64,000 bases of DNA from Lachnospiraceae bacterium (GTDB lineage Bacteria > Bacillota > Clostridia > Lachnospirales > Lachnospiraceae). Positions 33,459 through 42,813 of the stretch are shown here, one piece after another. A program made the translations under genes and the position numbers. Within the stretch, counting starts at the first letter, position 1. Each line of letters begins with the position of its first letter. Where the stretch lies: NCBI GenBank assembly GCA_902363825.1, contig CABJBK010000007.1:1-64000 (forward strand). The letters run 5' to 3'. A model generated the notes under the pieces. It was not told the DNA's origin and did not search any database. It saw only the letters and a program-made list of their open reading frames with translations.

Positions 33459-36155
33459 TTAATTATTGATCTTATAACCGCATTTCGGGCATACATTTCC
33501 GCCCTTGTATACATAACCACAGCGCAGACAGCAGATCACCTCATGCTGCTCCTTCGCAAGATAAGGGATTGACCGGGATTCCGGTTTTTCTTTCAGATAA
33601 TCAATAAATTTCGCAAGGCATTCCGAAAACGCCATTGCCTCACCGTTGTCCACCACATAGTGCAGTCTGGTCTTCGCACCATTTTTCTGGGAAATATAAA
33701 TGCCCCGGTTTAGCAGACCGTTTTTGGCGGACACTGCGATAATGGCGCATATCGGGATCGTTCCCGCATCAAAGCGGCTGCCGTAAAAGATATGATCCGC
33801 CGAAAGGATCACTCCTTCCCTTCCATCCCCGGCTTTTGACGTATCAAACAGCACGATCGGTTCCTCATAGCGGCTCCGATCCGCCGCAAAGATCGCAAGT
33901 GCGGTATCAAAACGTTCTTTTTCCACTGCATCCGCATTCCCGAGCAGGATCTTTCTTGCCGGATAATAATGGATCCTGGCGTTTTCTTTGATCTTTCCTG
34001 CGAAAATATCCTGTAGTTTTAATACGAGCTGTTCACACTCATCCGCTTTTAGTTTCTTTAAGCGGCGATCCAGCATTTTTAATGCATCCGCTTTTAACTC
34101 CGGCAAAAAGACACCGTTTTCTATCGTCTCATATGCTGTGACCGCATCCGAAAAAGAGGCATCACTCGGAGGAAGCAGCGCATCCAACGCCTTTTGATCC
34201 AGTTCGCCTATCTTCTCCAGGATCTTATTTTCGTATGGTTTTACGAGCACCGGATCAAAATCCTGCTTTTCCAGACGGTTCAAAATATCGGTATAATCTT
34301 CCCGGCTGATCTTCCGCGAGCGGTTTACCAGATTCGCGATCTCCTGTTTTTCCGCCTTTTCATATGCCTCGTCAAACACTTTTGTGTAGGGTGTGATATC
34401 TACTTCCGGGTAACTTTTCATTCGCTCTTTTAACGCCTTGTACTGTCTGCGGTCCAGTTTTCCGGAAAGCCCTTTCGCAAGCTGTGCCACTTCCTCTTTG
34501 GCCTTTTTCTTTCTGCATGCGGCAAGCGGCGCAAGCAGCTGTTCTTTTTGTTCCTGGGAAAGATCTTCTTTTTCGATCTCCTCCATCACGCGGCAGATCT
34601 GGGCGTAATTTTTCCGTTCCGGTTCCTCTGCTTTCTTTTTTAACTGTGAAAAATGTCTCTCTTTTTTCGCTTCCGTCACCTGTGTGAGATAATGTTGCTT
34701 TTCTTCCGGCGAAAGTCCTCTTTCCTCTTTTAGCTGTCTTGTGAATGCCGTACACTGTGCCTCCGACATACGCGGCAGGACTTTCATATGCGCATCATAT
34801 TTTTCGACCAGCTTTTGATGCGCCGCCGTCTGTGCCAGTTCTGCTTTTTGCTGTGAAACCGTCTGTCCGGATGACCCGGCAGGATCCAAAGAACGGAAAG
34901 ATTCATTTCCCCCGGAGGCAGGATGTTTTGATTCCCTGCCTGTCTCTCTTTGTTTTTTCAGACGCTTCCGCAGCACCTTCCCTGCTTTTTCCTCAAAATG
35001 TCTGACGGACTCCGGCGGGAAAAATCCCTCCTCGATCTGCGCCGCAAGTCTTGTGCATTCCGCGTCTGGCATATTTTCTATATCTTTCTCATCTTGTATA
35101 TCTTCAATATTTTTTACGCTTTTTGCATTTTTTGTATCCGCTGCATTTTTTACGTTTCCGATGTTTTCCGTGCTTTCGGTGTTTCCGGTGTGATCGGTGT
35201 TTCCGGTCTGCGCTTCGTTCCCATCGCCCTGCGGCTGCTGCGCCGGTTCTTTCTTTTTGTCCACAAACTCGTTGAACTTGTAATTGGAAGTGCGGGCACC
35301 ATTTTTTCCGAGCAGTTCCAGATAATCTTCATACGCCTTTTTGTCCCGCTCAAACAAAAGCTCATAAACATCACCCTCGACTAACAGTTTTTCCGGTCTT
35401 GGCGTATAAAAACTGTTGCACTGATCGCAGGTATAGGCTCTCGCAATGCGGACTTTTCCCTCCTCCGTCTCGATCACGTTCTCCTCGCCGACCGGATATA
35501 TGACCATATGGAGTTTCTCCGCACAGACCGGACACTGATAACCGATCAGATAAAAATTATTCCCCGGACGCGAACTGAGCCGCTCCTCCGCCGTCGTTTC
35601 CACCTGCCGGAAAGAAGCAAGCGTTTTTTTCCAACAGATCTTATGCCACAGCCCCAGGGATTCTTCCTCTTCGACCGGCTCCTCACTCTCATTTTTCGGT
35701 GTATACTCTACCGCAAAGCCAATAACATCCTCATAAGTCAGCCGGATTCCCTTTTTGTAAAAGCGGTAGTTTTTTTCGTTAAAATCCGGTGTCACATTGA
35801 TCTCCTGCAAAATACCGGTAAAGAGCGCGTCAAGCTCGGCATAGTTTTTGTCTACCTTTAGCCCGCTCAACGTGTCCCATTTTCCAAATGCGTAAAGCAC
35901 CATATTTAACACATTCGGCAATACCTGATTTTCTCCGACGGTAACGACATTTTCCTCGTTCACCGGAATGTCAATGATATTTGTGACCACCCGCCTGTTT
36001 TCAAAATCAAAAAATAAAGACCGCACTTCTCCCTGTAAGATCAGATAGTTGTCAACTACAGCGAAAAGTCCGGTCCATATTACATTTATTTTCATCGTCT
36101 GTATCAGACGCTTAAATACTTCTTCGAGTTCATGATTTGCGCGCAGCAGGATCAT
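33459..36155 (-). CDS. Large zinc-ribbon hypothetical protein of 898 residues
   Basis: The N-terminal domain (about 1-180) has no recognisable motif. A Cys4 finger follows (YQCPVCAEKL...YTCDQCNSFY, about 216-255). A low-complexity tract (about 320-380) of Asn/Thr/Asp/Glu/Lys repeats with NTDHTGNTESTEN comes next. A long charged helical region (about 400-720) has repeated modules resembling YKALKERMKSYPEVDI and YTDILNRLEKQDFDPV. A PH-like segment (GVILSADHIFYGSRFDAG...) and a C-terminal ribbon CLRCGYVYKGGNVCPKCGYK close the protein. There is no signal or membrane segment. ATG 36155 follows GGGAGG. I do not know its function. Confidence 0.7.
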   Translation of the reverse strand: MILLRANHELEEVFKRLIQTMKINVIWTGLFAVVDNYLILQGEVRSLFFDFENRRVVTNIIDIPVNEENVVTVGENQVLPNVLNMVLYAFGKWDTLSGLKVDKNYAELDALFTGILQEINVTPDFNEKNYRFYKKGIRLTYEDVIGFAVEYTPKNESEEPVEEEESLGLWHKICWKKTLASFRQVETTAEERLSSRPGNNFYLIGYQCPVCAEKLHMVIYPVGEENVIETEEGKVRIARAYTCDQCNSFYTPRPEKLLVEGDVYELLFERDKKAYEDYLELLGKNGARTSNYKFNEFVDKKKEPAQQPQGDGNEAQTGNTDHTGNTESTENIGNVKNAADTKNAKSVKNIEDIQDEKDIENMPDAECTRLAAQIEEGFFPPESVRHFEEKAGKVLRKRLKKQRETGRESKHPASGGNESFRSLDPAGSSGQTVSQQKAELAQTAAHQKLVEKYDAHMKVLPRMSEAQCTAFTRQLKEERGLSPEEKQHYLTQVTEAKKERHFSQLKKKAEEPERKNYAQICRVMEEIEKEDLSQEQKEQLLAPLAACRKKKAKEEVAQLAKGLSGKLDRRQYKALKERMKSYPEVDITPYTKVFDEAYEKAEKQEIANLVNRSRKISREDYTDILNRLEKQDFDPVLVKPYENKILEKIGELDQKALDALLPPSDASFSDAVTAYETIENGVFLPELKADALKMLDRRLKKLKADECEQLVLKLQDIFAGKIKENARIHYYPARKILLGNADAVEKERFDTALAIFAADRSRYEEPIVLFDTSKAGDGREGVILSADHIFYGSRFDAGTIPICAIIAVSAKNGLLNRGIYISQKNGAKTRLHYVVDNGEAMAFSECLAKFIDYLKEKPESRSIPYLAKEQHEVICCLRCGYVYKGGNVCPKCGYKINN

Positions 36156-36184
36156 TTTCCATCGCCTCCCATCCTTTTTCACTT

Positions 36185-36193
36185 ATTATAGCA
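36185..36193 (-). promoter_or_regulatory. Extended -10 promoter before the 898-residue gene
   Basis: The minus strand reads TGCTATAAT, an extended -10, about 30 bases before ATG 36155. Confidence 0.5.
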
Positions 36194-36229
36194 CAAAGAA
36201 TAGCAGCTGGAAAAGGGTTCGATCTGTTT

Positions 36230-37501
36230 CTATTCGTAACGCAGCGCGTCGATCGGATTCATTTTTGCTGCCTTATTGGCAGGATAATAGCCGAAAAACA
36301 GACCGATCATCAGCGAAAATACGAGCGAGAAGACGATACTTCCAACCGACGGGCTGACTGCGTATCCGAGTAACGATGCCCCGACCGCGCCAAGCGCGAT
36401 GCCGACGATCACTCCGATCACGCCGCCGATCAGACAGATGACCATTGCCTCCAGGATAAACTGCATACGGATATAGGCATTGGTCGCGCCGAGTGCCTTT
36501 CTGGTTCCGATCTCTCTTGTACGCTCCGTGATCGACACCATCATGATATTCATCACACCGATACCACCGACAAGAAGCGCGATTCCAGCTATGACAGCGA
36601 TCGCGAGTGTAACGGTACCAAGCATGTCACTCATTGTAGACACCATGGATGCCATGCTGTAAGTGTTTACCTCATAGTACTGATTGCTCCGGTAATATCC
36701 GTTTAAATAGTCCTCGATCTGCGTTGCAAGTGTCTCGGAATCCGTGCCCACCTTAGACACGACACTGAATGAAGTATAATTTTTACTGTGGTTTAAATTC
36801 TGCGCCGTTGTGAGTGGAATATAAGCGGTCGTGGTCTCCGATGCCGCAAATAAAGATTCCTCATACTGGTACACGCCGACAATGCTAAACGACACCGCTT
36901 CTCCGTTTACAGTCGCGGATATGGTCTTTCCAATCGCATCCGCATAAGAACCGCCAAAAAGATCGTCCACTAAAGTGTCCGCGACCAGAATCACGTCTCT
37001 AGCGTTGCTGCTTTCATTAGAAGAGAAGGAACCACCCGTTAAAAATGTCAGCTCGTTTGCCGTAAAATACCCTGTGCTTACGCCGGTCAGACTGACGGTC
37101 TCACTGTTTTTCCCGTTTTTTGCCGTAATATTTCCGACAGACTCACTAATCGATACCGCTTCGATGGAATCGGAAAATGTGTCGGTCATCAGATCGATCA
37201 TTTCATCGGTAAAATAATCATCCTCTGTCATATTCCGGTGTCTGGTCGTCTCCCCGAATACAATACCGTTTTCCCGCTCATCTGTTTCTGCATCCCGCTG
37301 TTTTAGCGAAACGGTGATGTTGTTTGCTCCCATCGACTGCATGGAGGAAGACACCGACATGGAAAGCGAATTTCCAACCGTCATGATCGCGATGACGGAG
37401 GCGATCCCGATGATGATGCCGAGCATCGTCAGAAATGTGCGGGAGCGATTTGCCTTTAAACTTGTGAACGCAAGTCTGATATTTTCAAGAAACATTGTCA
37501 T
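36230..37501 (-). CDS. MacB-like ABC transporter permease (system 1)
   Basis: The 423-residue protein has a helix at about 18-40 (RTFLTMLGIIIGIASVIAIM), a large extracellular domain (about 45-270) and three C-terminal helices around GIALLVGGIGVMNIMMVSIT / ERTREIGTRKALGATN and LVFSLMIGLFFGYYPA. This is the four-helix MacB/FtsX fold without its own ATPase domain. It ends NKAAKMNPIDALRYE, a common MacB C-terminus. ATG 37501 overlaps the stop of the ATPase gene (ATGA). It works with the ATPase and HlyD-type adaptor upstream, presumably exporting an antibiotic or peptide. Confidence 0.9.
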   Translation of the reverse strand: MTMFLENIRLAFTSLKANRSRTFLTMLGIIIGIASVIAIMTVGNSLSMSVSSSMQSMGANNITVSLKQRDAETDERENGIVFGETTRHRNMTEDDYFTDEMIDLMTDTFSDSIEAVSISESVGNITAKNGKNSETVSLTGVSTGYFTANELTFLTGGSFSSNESSNARDVILVADTLVDDLFGGSYADAIGKTISATVNGEAVSFSIVGVYQYEESLFAASETTTAYIPLTTAQNLNHSKNYTSFSVVSKVGTDSETLATQIEDYLNGYYRSNQYYEVNTYSMASMVSTMSDMLGTVTLAIAVIAGIALLVGGIGVMNIMMVSITERTREIGTRKALGATNAYIRMQFILEAMVICLIGGVIGVIVGIALGAVGASLLGYAVSPSVGSIVFSLVFSLMIGLFFGYYPANKAAKMNPIDALRYE

Positions 37502-38199
37502 AAATTCCAACTCCCTGCCCTTTCTCCTGTGATCGTTCCGTCCGATATCGTGATGATCCGGTCGGTCTCCTCCGCAAGTCCCGTTGAATGTGTGATCAGA
37601 ACGATCGTCTTTCCCTGATTGCGGTTTAGCTCATGAAACAGATCCATGACTGTGCGGCCGGTTTTGGAGTCCAAAGCTCCGGTAGGTTCATCCGCAAGAA
37701 TGATCGCCGGATCATTTGCCATCGCGCGGGCGATCGCAACTCTCTGCTTCTGCCCGCCGGAAAGTTCGTCCGGCGTATGTGACATGCGTTCCTTCATACC
37801 GACCACCTCTAACAGTTCTGCCGCCCGTTTTGCCCGCACCTTTTTGGAGACGCCTGCATACATCATTGGCAGTTCCACATTTTTTAACGCATCTGTCCGT
37901 GCGATCAGGTTATAGGTCTGAAAGACGAAACCGATCTTCCGGTTGCGGATCAGCGAAAGCTCCTGATCCGAAGCTCCCGCCACATCCCTTCCCTCGATCT
38001 CGTAACAGCCATCGGTCGGCCGGTCGAGAAGACCGATCACATTCATAAGGGTTGATTTTCCGGAACCGGAAGCCCCGACGATCGACACAAATTCTCCTTT
38101 TTGCACACTTAAAGATATGCCGTGCAAAATCTCCAGTTCATTTGGCTTTCCAATATAGAAGCTTTTTTTGATGTCTCGCAGTTTTATTACGGAATCCAT
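37498..38199 (-). CDS. MacB-type ABC ATPase (system 1)
   Basis: The 233-residue ATPase has Walker [22 protein letters not shown]-loop [16 protein letters not shown], signature [20 protein letters not shown], Walker [16 protein letters not shown] and switch His [14 protein letters not shown]. It starts at ATG 38199 ([10 protein letters not shown]) with AGGAGG ten bases upstream; the longer frame is the Gly-rich tail of the adaptor gene in another reading frame. Only one base separates it from the adaptor stop. Confidence 0.93.
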   Translation of the reverse strand: MDSVIKLRDIKKSFYIGKPNELEILHGISLSVQKGEFVSIVGASGSGKSTLMNVIGLLDRPTDGCYEIEGRDVAGASDQELSLIRNRKIGFVFQTYNLIARTDALKNVELPMMYAGVSKKVRAKRAAELLEVVGMKERMSHTPDELSGGQKQRVAIARAMANDPAIILADEPTGALDSKTGRTVMDLFHELNRNQGKTIVLITHSTGLAEETDRIITISDGTITGERAGSWNL

Positions 38200-38200
38200 C

Positions 38201-39925
38201 TTAAAAACCTCCTCCCTGGCCAGGACCTCCGCCTGCTCCCGGTCCTTCGCCGCCATCACCGCCAGGCATGCCATCCTGTCCGCCTGCCGTTCCATTACTG
38301 TCACTGCTGTCACTGTCATCGACAATTTCTACCATATCGCCCTCTTTGATGTCCGAAGCAGAAATCTCCGTATAGTAATTGCTTTCCATCACCACTTCCA
38401 CTGCAACATCCGTGCTGTTCTCTCCGTCCACAACCGTGACAAAGGAATTTCCGTCATTATCTGTCCAGACCGCGTTATACGGAACGGTCAGCACATCCTC
38501 ATGCTCCTCGATCACAATGCTTAGGCTTGCCGACATGTCAAGACGCAGGCGCTCATCCGGTTCTTCCATGCTGATACGCACTTTGTAACTCACATCGGTA
38601 CTGCCGGAAGAGGAAGATGCTGCTGTACTTCCACTCGCGGAAGCGCTGCTGCTCTGTTCGCTCGCCGTTGACGTCGGTGAGATAAACGTAACGCTTCCCT
38701 TTAATTCATCATCTCCGGTCGCATCTGTTTTGATCAGTACTTCCTGTCCTTTCTCGATACTGCTGATATCATATTCCCCGATCTCGGCTTCGATCTCATA
38801 GGAAGAACAGTCCTGTATGGTAAGAATCGTTCCACCGTCATAGGTATCTCCGGCTTCATAATTGATCGCGGTCACAGTCCCGGAGATCGGCGCATACAAA
38901 ACGCCCTCCTCCAGCTGAGACTGGTATTCTTCCACTTTATTTTCCTGTTCCGAGACATCTGAACTTAATTCCGTTGCACTCTGACTGCTCTTTGCCTTTG
39001 CGACTGAACTGTCCTGCTGGGCAACCGTGTAATCATAGCTCTTTAACTGTTCATTATAATCGGAATAGGTAGAGCTGACCTGGGTTTCCGCCTGCTGTAC
39101 CGCAGCTTCCTGCGCGGATCGGTTTGCGACAGCCGTCTGATACGCGTTTTGTGCCTCGGTATACTGTGCGTTTATGGTATTGTATTCGCTCTGTGCGCTT
39201 TCATACGCTGCCTGTGCTTCGGCTAGTGCCGCCGCAAGTGTTGTGTCATCCGGATTTTGTGCGGCATTATTCTGTGCCGTCTCATATGCACTCTGCGCCG
39301 CGTTTACTTTTTCCGCTGCCTCCGAAAGGCTGGTTCCAAGTGCTGTATAGGTATCGTTTGCCTGGGTTTCCGCCGCCTTTAAGGAATCCAAAGTTGTTTT
39401 TGCCTGTGCGCAGGTTCCCGCCGCCTGCTGATACTGGCTGTACGCATTGTCCACTTTGGTCTGTGCGGAGGATACCTGAAAATCTTTGGTAAGCTCACTG
39501 TCACTTACATTTCTTGCGGCATCGGATTCCGAAAGCGCATTCTTTTGTTTTGCCTCGGAAAGTTCCGTCTCCGCATCCGCAAGATCCTCTTCAATATCCG
39601 ACGTGTCAAAGGTTGCAAGCTCCTGTCCGGCTTCTACCGTATCTCCGACTTCCACCTCGACACTCTCGACCTCAATGTTGGTAAGATCCACACTCAGATC
39701 CTTGCTGTCCACACTGACTACGGTTCCCGTAGCTCCGACGCTCTTCATCAGTGTCTGTTTTTTGACCGCTTCCGTCCGCGTCATCTGGTTTCCGGCATTT
39801 TTTGCCATCGCCGCTTTTCTCTTTCCATTTACAAAAAAGAAGGAAGCAAGTAAGGCAACGATCACGACCACAGCGATCACGATCACTTTTGTCTTCTTCC
39901 CTCCGCGTTTAAAAATTTTTACCAT
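38201..39925 (-). CDS. HlyD/MacA-like membrane-fusion adaptor (system 1) with Gly-rich tail
   Basis: The 574-residue protein has one N-terminal membrane helix (about 15-32, VIVIAVVVIVALLASFFFVN), a first half of a lipoyl-like domain (VSVDLTNIEVESVEVEVGDT), a very long alpha-helical hairpin rich in Ala, Gln and Ser (about 120-300), the second lipoyl half EEGVLYAPISGTVTAINYEA and a beta-barrel region. The tail is DGMPGGDGGEGPGAGGG, which is unusual. In a Gram-positive cell such adaptors support the MacB permease on the outer face. The long hairpin and repeated AQNAYQT-like segments suggest recent internal duplication. Confidence 0.88.
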   Translation of the reverse strand: MVKIFKRGGKKTKVIVIAVVVIVALLASFFFVNGKRKAAMAKNAGNQMTRTEAVKKQTLMKSVGATGTVVSVDSKDLSVDLTNIEVESVEVEVGDTVEAGQELATFDTSDIEEDLADAETELSEAKQKNALSESDAARNVSDSELTKDFQVSSAQTKVDNAYSQYQQAAGTCAQAKTTLDSLKAAETQANDTYTALGTSLSEAAEKVNAAQSAYETAQNNAAQNPDDTTLAAALAEAQAAYESAQSEYNTINAQYTEAQNAYQTAVANRSAQEAAVQQAETQVSSTYSDYNEQLKSYDYTVAQQDSSVAKAKSSQSATELSSDVSEQENKVEEYQSQLEEGVLYAPISGTVTAINYEAGDTYDGGTILTIQDCSSYEIEAEIGEYDISSIEKGQEVLIKTDATGDDELKGSVTFISPTSTASEQSSSASASGSTAASSSSGSTDVSYKVRISMEEPDERLRLDMSASLSIVIEEHEDVLTVPYNAVWTDNDGNSFVTVVDGENSTDVAVEVVMESNYYTEISASDIKEGDMVEIVDDSDSSDSNGTAGGQDGMPGGDGGEGPGAGGGPGQGGGF

Positions 39926-39984
39926 ATCCACCTCTCCTGATGTATGTTGATTCCTTGATTTCTGCACCAGTGTATCAAAGGCAG

Positions 39985-40022
39985 TTAAATATTCCGGTAA
40001 AAAGTTTTAAATAAAAGTTAAA
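39985..40022 (-). promoter_or_regulatory. TTAAA repeats in 22+11 spacing upstream of export system 1
   Basis: On the plus strand TTAAA begins at 39985, 40007 and 40018, spaced 22 and 11 bases. This is one helical turn, as for OmpR-type direct repeats. The same spacing occurs before system 2. They lie between the adaptor start (39925) and the end of the neighbouring response regulator gene. Regulator identity is inferred. Confidence 0.55.
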
Positions 40023-40040
40023 CGATTTATAAAACATCTG

Positions 40041-40082
40041 AAAAAAAAGCGGGCTGCCGCTTAATTATTTAAGCGGTAGCCC
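40041..40082 (-). terminator. Terminator of the two-component operon, overlapping the regulator gene end
   Basis: On the minus strand GGGCTACCGCTTAA (40082-40069) pairs with TTAAGCGGCAGCCC (40064-40051), followed by eight T residues. The last codons and stop of the regulator lie in the stem. Confidence 0.85.
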
Positions 40083-40765
40083 ACTCCCCAGACCGTATCA
40101 ATGATCTTTGGTTTCTTCGGTTCTCTTTCTATTTTCTCACGGATCCGGTTAATATGTACCGACACGGTCGCGGCATCCGATTCATAATCATATCCCCAGA
40201 TCCGCTCAAAAAGCTGTTCCCTGGAAAATACCATGTTCGCGTTTCTTGCCAGAAACAATAGCAGTTCAAATTCTTTGCCCGGCAGCCGGACTTCTTTTCC
40301 GTCTACATAGACTTTCCAGTTTTCCGGATAAATACAGACGTTCTGAACTGTGATCTTGGATTCCGGCAACTCTTCTTTTTTCTCAGATGCTTTCCCAACC
40401 AGCCGCTCATAGCGCTCCAGATGCGCCTTTACCCGGGCAACCAGCTGCGCCGGATCAAACGGCTTTGTGATATAATCATCGGCGCCCAGTCCAAGTCCCC
40501 GGATCACATCGACCGATTCCCCGAGTGCAGTGACCATGAGGATCGGAATATCCGTCTTTTTCCTCAGATTTTCACAGATCGTATGTCCGCTGCAGTTTGG
40601 CAGCATAAGGTCTAATAAGATCAGGTCGTACTGATTTTTTTCCGCCTCGGCTTCCACATCTGCCCCGTCATAGACGCAAAATGTTTCATAACCGCCCATT
40701 TCCAGGTAAGCCTGTTCTAACTGCGCAATCTTTTTATCATCCTCTACGATCAGTATTTTCTTCAT
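40061..40765 (-). CDS. OmpR-family response regulator near the export systems
   Basis: This is a 234-residue regulator with receiver ILIVEDDKKIAQLEQAYLEM and Asp in LILLDLMLPNCSGH (about residue 51), Thr/Lys positions LMVTALGES and YITKPFDPAQL. The winged helix reads VRLPGKEFELLLFLARNANM / VSVHINRIREKIE. It overlaps the kinase by 28 bases and precedes export system 1 by about 135 bases. The 22+11 TTAAA repeats lie in that gap. Confidence 0.92.
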   Translation of the reverse strand: MKKILIVEDDKKIAQLEQAYLEMGGYETFCVYDGADVEAEAEKNQYDLILLDLMLPNCSGHTICENLRKKTDIPILMVTALGESVDVIRGLGLGADDYITKPFDPAQLVARVKAHLERYERLVGKASEKKEELPESKITVQNVCIYPENWKVYVDGKEVRLPGKEFELLLFLARNANMVFSREQLFERIWGYDYESDAATVSVHINRIREKIEREPKKPKIIDTVWGVGYRLNN

Positions 40766-42164
40766 CCTGCTTCGTCCTTTCCGGGAAACTCATTCGGATC
40801 GTCAATCCGTTATCATTGACTGCCTGCACCTGTCCGCCATGCGCTTCCACAATGTATTTCACGATATAAAGCCCGATGCCGCTTCCTTCTCTGCTTCTCG
40901 CCTCGTCACAACGGTAAAAACGCTCAAAAATATGTGGCAGTTTTTCCGGCGGAATGCCAACGCCATTGTCCGAAACGGAAATGACCTGCTGCGAACCGCA
41001 TTTTTCCAGACGGATCGTCACCACAAGCGGCGTATGCTTTGCATAGCGCAGACTGTTTTCCAGCAGGTTGACCAGTACACGCTCCAACTGTAGGAGATCA
41101 TAATATCCCGCCGGTATCCCCGGAGTAAGTTCCATTTTGATCTGCATACCACGCGCTTCGTACGACAGCCGATGCTCCTCTGCAAAGGTCAGAAGATACG
41201 TCTCAAGATCCGCCTTTTCCAGATGAAGCGGCATCTGCCCGGTTTCCACCTTGGAAAATAAGAATAATTTCTGAAGCAGCCGATCCATATCTCCGGTTGC
41301 GTCGTATGCGATCTTTAAATATTCCCCGGTCATTTCCGGGGTTTTCGGCACACCGTCGAGCACCGCCTTGATATACCCTTTGACCGAAGTGAGCGGCGTA
41401 CGCAGATCATGCGAAATACTTGTTATCATATCCGTCCGGCTTTGCTCGTACTGCTGTCTCTCCGCTTTCTGCGTCCGGATCGTCTCCTGCATCTGATTAA
41501 ACGCAAGGCAGACCGATTCCAGTTCCGCGTCTCCATGATAATCCACCGGATGTTCCAGATCTCCTGCCGCCGTGCGCTTTAATCCATCCATCAGAAGATC
41601 CAGCGGCTCCATCATGCGGTTAACCAGATAGCGGGAAAACGCCCAGCCCATAAGGATCAAAAGAAGGATCAAAAGAAAAAGTTTCCACAGCAGCCCGGAA
41701 AAACGCTGCTCCATGTGTTCACTTTCCCGCATCATATCCTGATGGTCAAAAAGCGCCGCCACATAATAAGTATGTCCGTCCACAGTCACATCCGCATCGA
41801 CATAGGTATTGCCGAACGCGGTGTGAATGCCGCGTTTATCGCTCCGCAGACGATCGATCATATTGCGGTCCTGCGGCGGGTCTGCCGGATCAGCCGGGTA
41901 GATATTCTGGTCGCCCTCGTAGACGACCAGCGCGCAGTGATCATTTTTCAGCTCACCGGCAAGCACTTCCCAGTCTCCATCCGTCTTCTCCAGCTTTTCT
42001 AACACTGCCTTCGCGTCATCTTCCACATTGGAGATCCATTCCCCGCTGTCCATGTAACCGCGTATCCCCTGACGCACGGATCCGAAGATCACGGCAAATA
42101 AGATTGCCATGCCCCCGATCAGCATCAGCATATGGATCAGAAATATCCGTTTTCGCATCGACAT
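40737..42164 (-). CDS. Sensor histidine kinase partner of the export-linked regulator
   Basis: The 475-residue kinase has an N-terminal helix (MLMLIGGMAILFAVIFGSVR), an extracellular sensor (about 32-155), a second helix LLWKLFLLILLLILMGWAF, a HAMP domain (RMMEPLDLLMDGLKRTAAGD), an H-box SISHDLRTPLTSVKGYIKAV, an N-box ERVLVNLLENSLRYAK, a G1 box ISVSDNGVGIPPEKLPH and G2 REGSGIGLYIVKYIVE. The extracellular domain distinguishes it from BceS-type kinases. Start ATG 42164 follows GAGGAG. It probably controls the export systems. Confidence 0.92.
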   Translation of the reverse strand: MSMRKRIFLIHMLMLIGGMAILFAVIFGSVRQGIRGYMDSGEWISNVEDDAKAVLEKLEKTDGDWEVLAGELKNDHCALVVYEGDQNIYPADPADPPQDRNMIDRLRSDKRGIHTAFGNTYVDADVTVDGHTYYVAALFDHQDMMRESEHMEQRFSGLLWKLFLLILLLILMGWAFSRYLVNRMMEPLDLLMDGLKRTAAGDLEHPVDYHGDAELESVCLAFNQMQETIRTQKAERQQYEQSRTDMITSISHDLRTPLTSVKGYIKAVLDGVPKTPEMTGEYLKIAYDATGDMDRLLQKLFLFSKVETGQMPLHLEKADLETYLLTFAEEHRLSYEARGMQIKMELTPGIPAGYYDLLQLERVLVNLLENSLRYAKHTPLVVTIRLEKCGSQQVISVSDNGVGIPPEKLPHIFERFYRCDEARSREGSGIGLYIVKYIVEAHGGQVQAVNDNGLTIRMSFPERTKQDEENTDRRG

Positions 42165-42170
42165 ACCAAA

Positions 42171-42716
42171 TTACTCCTCGTTTATGACCTCGATCTGGCA
42201 GACTTTCATGGCGGCAAGCGCCTGTCTGTGGCTCTCCGGCGTAACGCCCGCACAACAGGAAGCATCAACAATAATCGGTGTTTCCGGCAGAAATGCCTTG
42301 ATTAACATGGCATTGGATATGACGCAGATATCCGTGCAGAGTCCGACCAGCGTAATGGAGTCGATCGGTTCTTTTTCATTCTCTCTGGCAAGCAGTTTTC
42401 CCAGTTCCACGCTTCCAAATGTCGGCTTTTCGATCTCATTTGCCCCCTCGCTGTTTCCTGCGGCTTCGGCAAGTTTTTGTATCTCCGGTACGAGTTCCCA
42501 GCCCTTTGTGCCACGGATGCAATGCGCAACCGGAAGTTTTTTCCCTTCCGCCGTCTCCAGATAATTATTTTCATGCGTATCCTTTGTATACAGTATCCTG
42601 CCATCAAAATAGCGGATCTTTTCTGCCACTCCGTGAACGATCTTTTCCGCTTCTTTAGTTCCAAGCGCCCCGTCCACAAAATCATTCTGCATATCTACTA
42701 CGATCAGATATTTCAT
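42171..42716 (-). CDS. Isochorismatase-family cysteine hydrolase (nicotinamidase-like)
   Basis: The 181-residue hydrolase carries the three catalytic positions: Asp in VVDMQNDFVDGALGT (about residue 8), Lys in NEIEKPTFGSVEL and Cys in LVGLCTDICVISNAM. The metal site is DTHENNYLETAEGKKLPVAH (D, H and H). These match nicotinamidases that release nicotinate for NAD salvage, although other amidases share the set. The gene is six bases upstream of the kinase gene in the same direction, so it may be read together with it. Confidence 0.85.
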   Translation of the reverse strand: MKYLIVVDMQNDFVDGALGTKEAEKIVHGVAEKIRYFDGRILYTKDTHENNYLETAEGKKLPVAHCIRGTKGWELVPEIQKLAEAAGNSEGANEIEKPTFGSVELGKLLARENEKEPIDSITLVGLCTDICVISNAMLIKAFLPETPIIVDASCCAGVTPESHRQALAAMKVCQIEVINEE

Positions 42717-42737
42717 ACTGCACTCCTTTTATAAAAA

Positions 42738-42795
42738 TGTCCTCCCCTTTTTAAATTTTTCATAACGAAAAAATTATAGCACAAAAGGGAGGACC
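42738..42795 (-). terminator. Possible terminator of the MarR/ABC operon with embedded promoter
   Basis: Arms GTCCTCCCcTTT-type (42738-42750 and 42783-42795) flank a 32-base loop and are followed on the minus strand by ATTTTTAT. The loop also carries TGCTATAAT, an extended -10 suited to the nicotinamidase gene. The stem is long-looped, so the terminator call is moderate. Confidence 0.45.
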
Positions 42796-42813
42796 TTATC
42801 CATATTTTATTTT

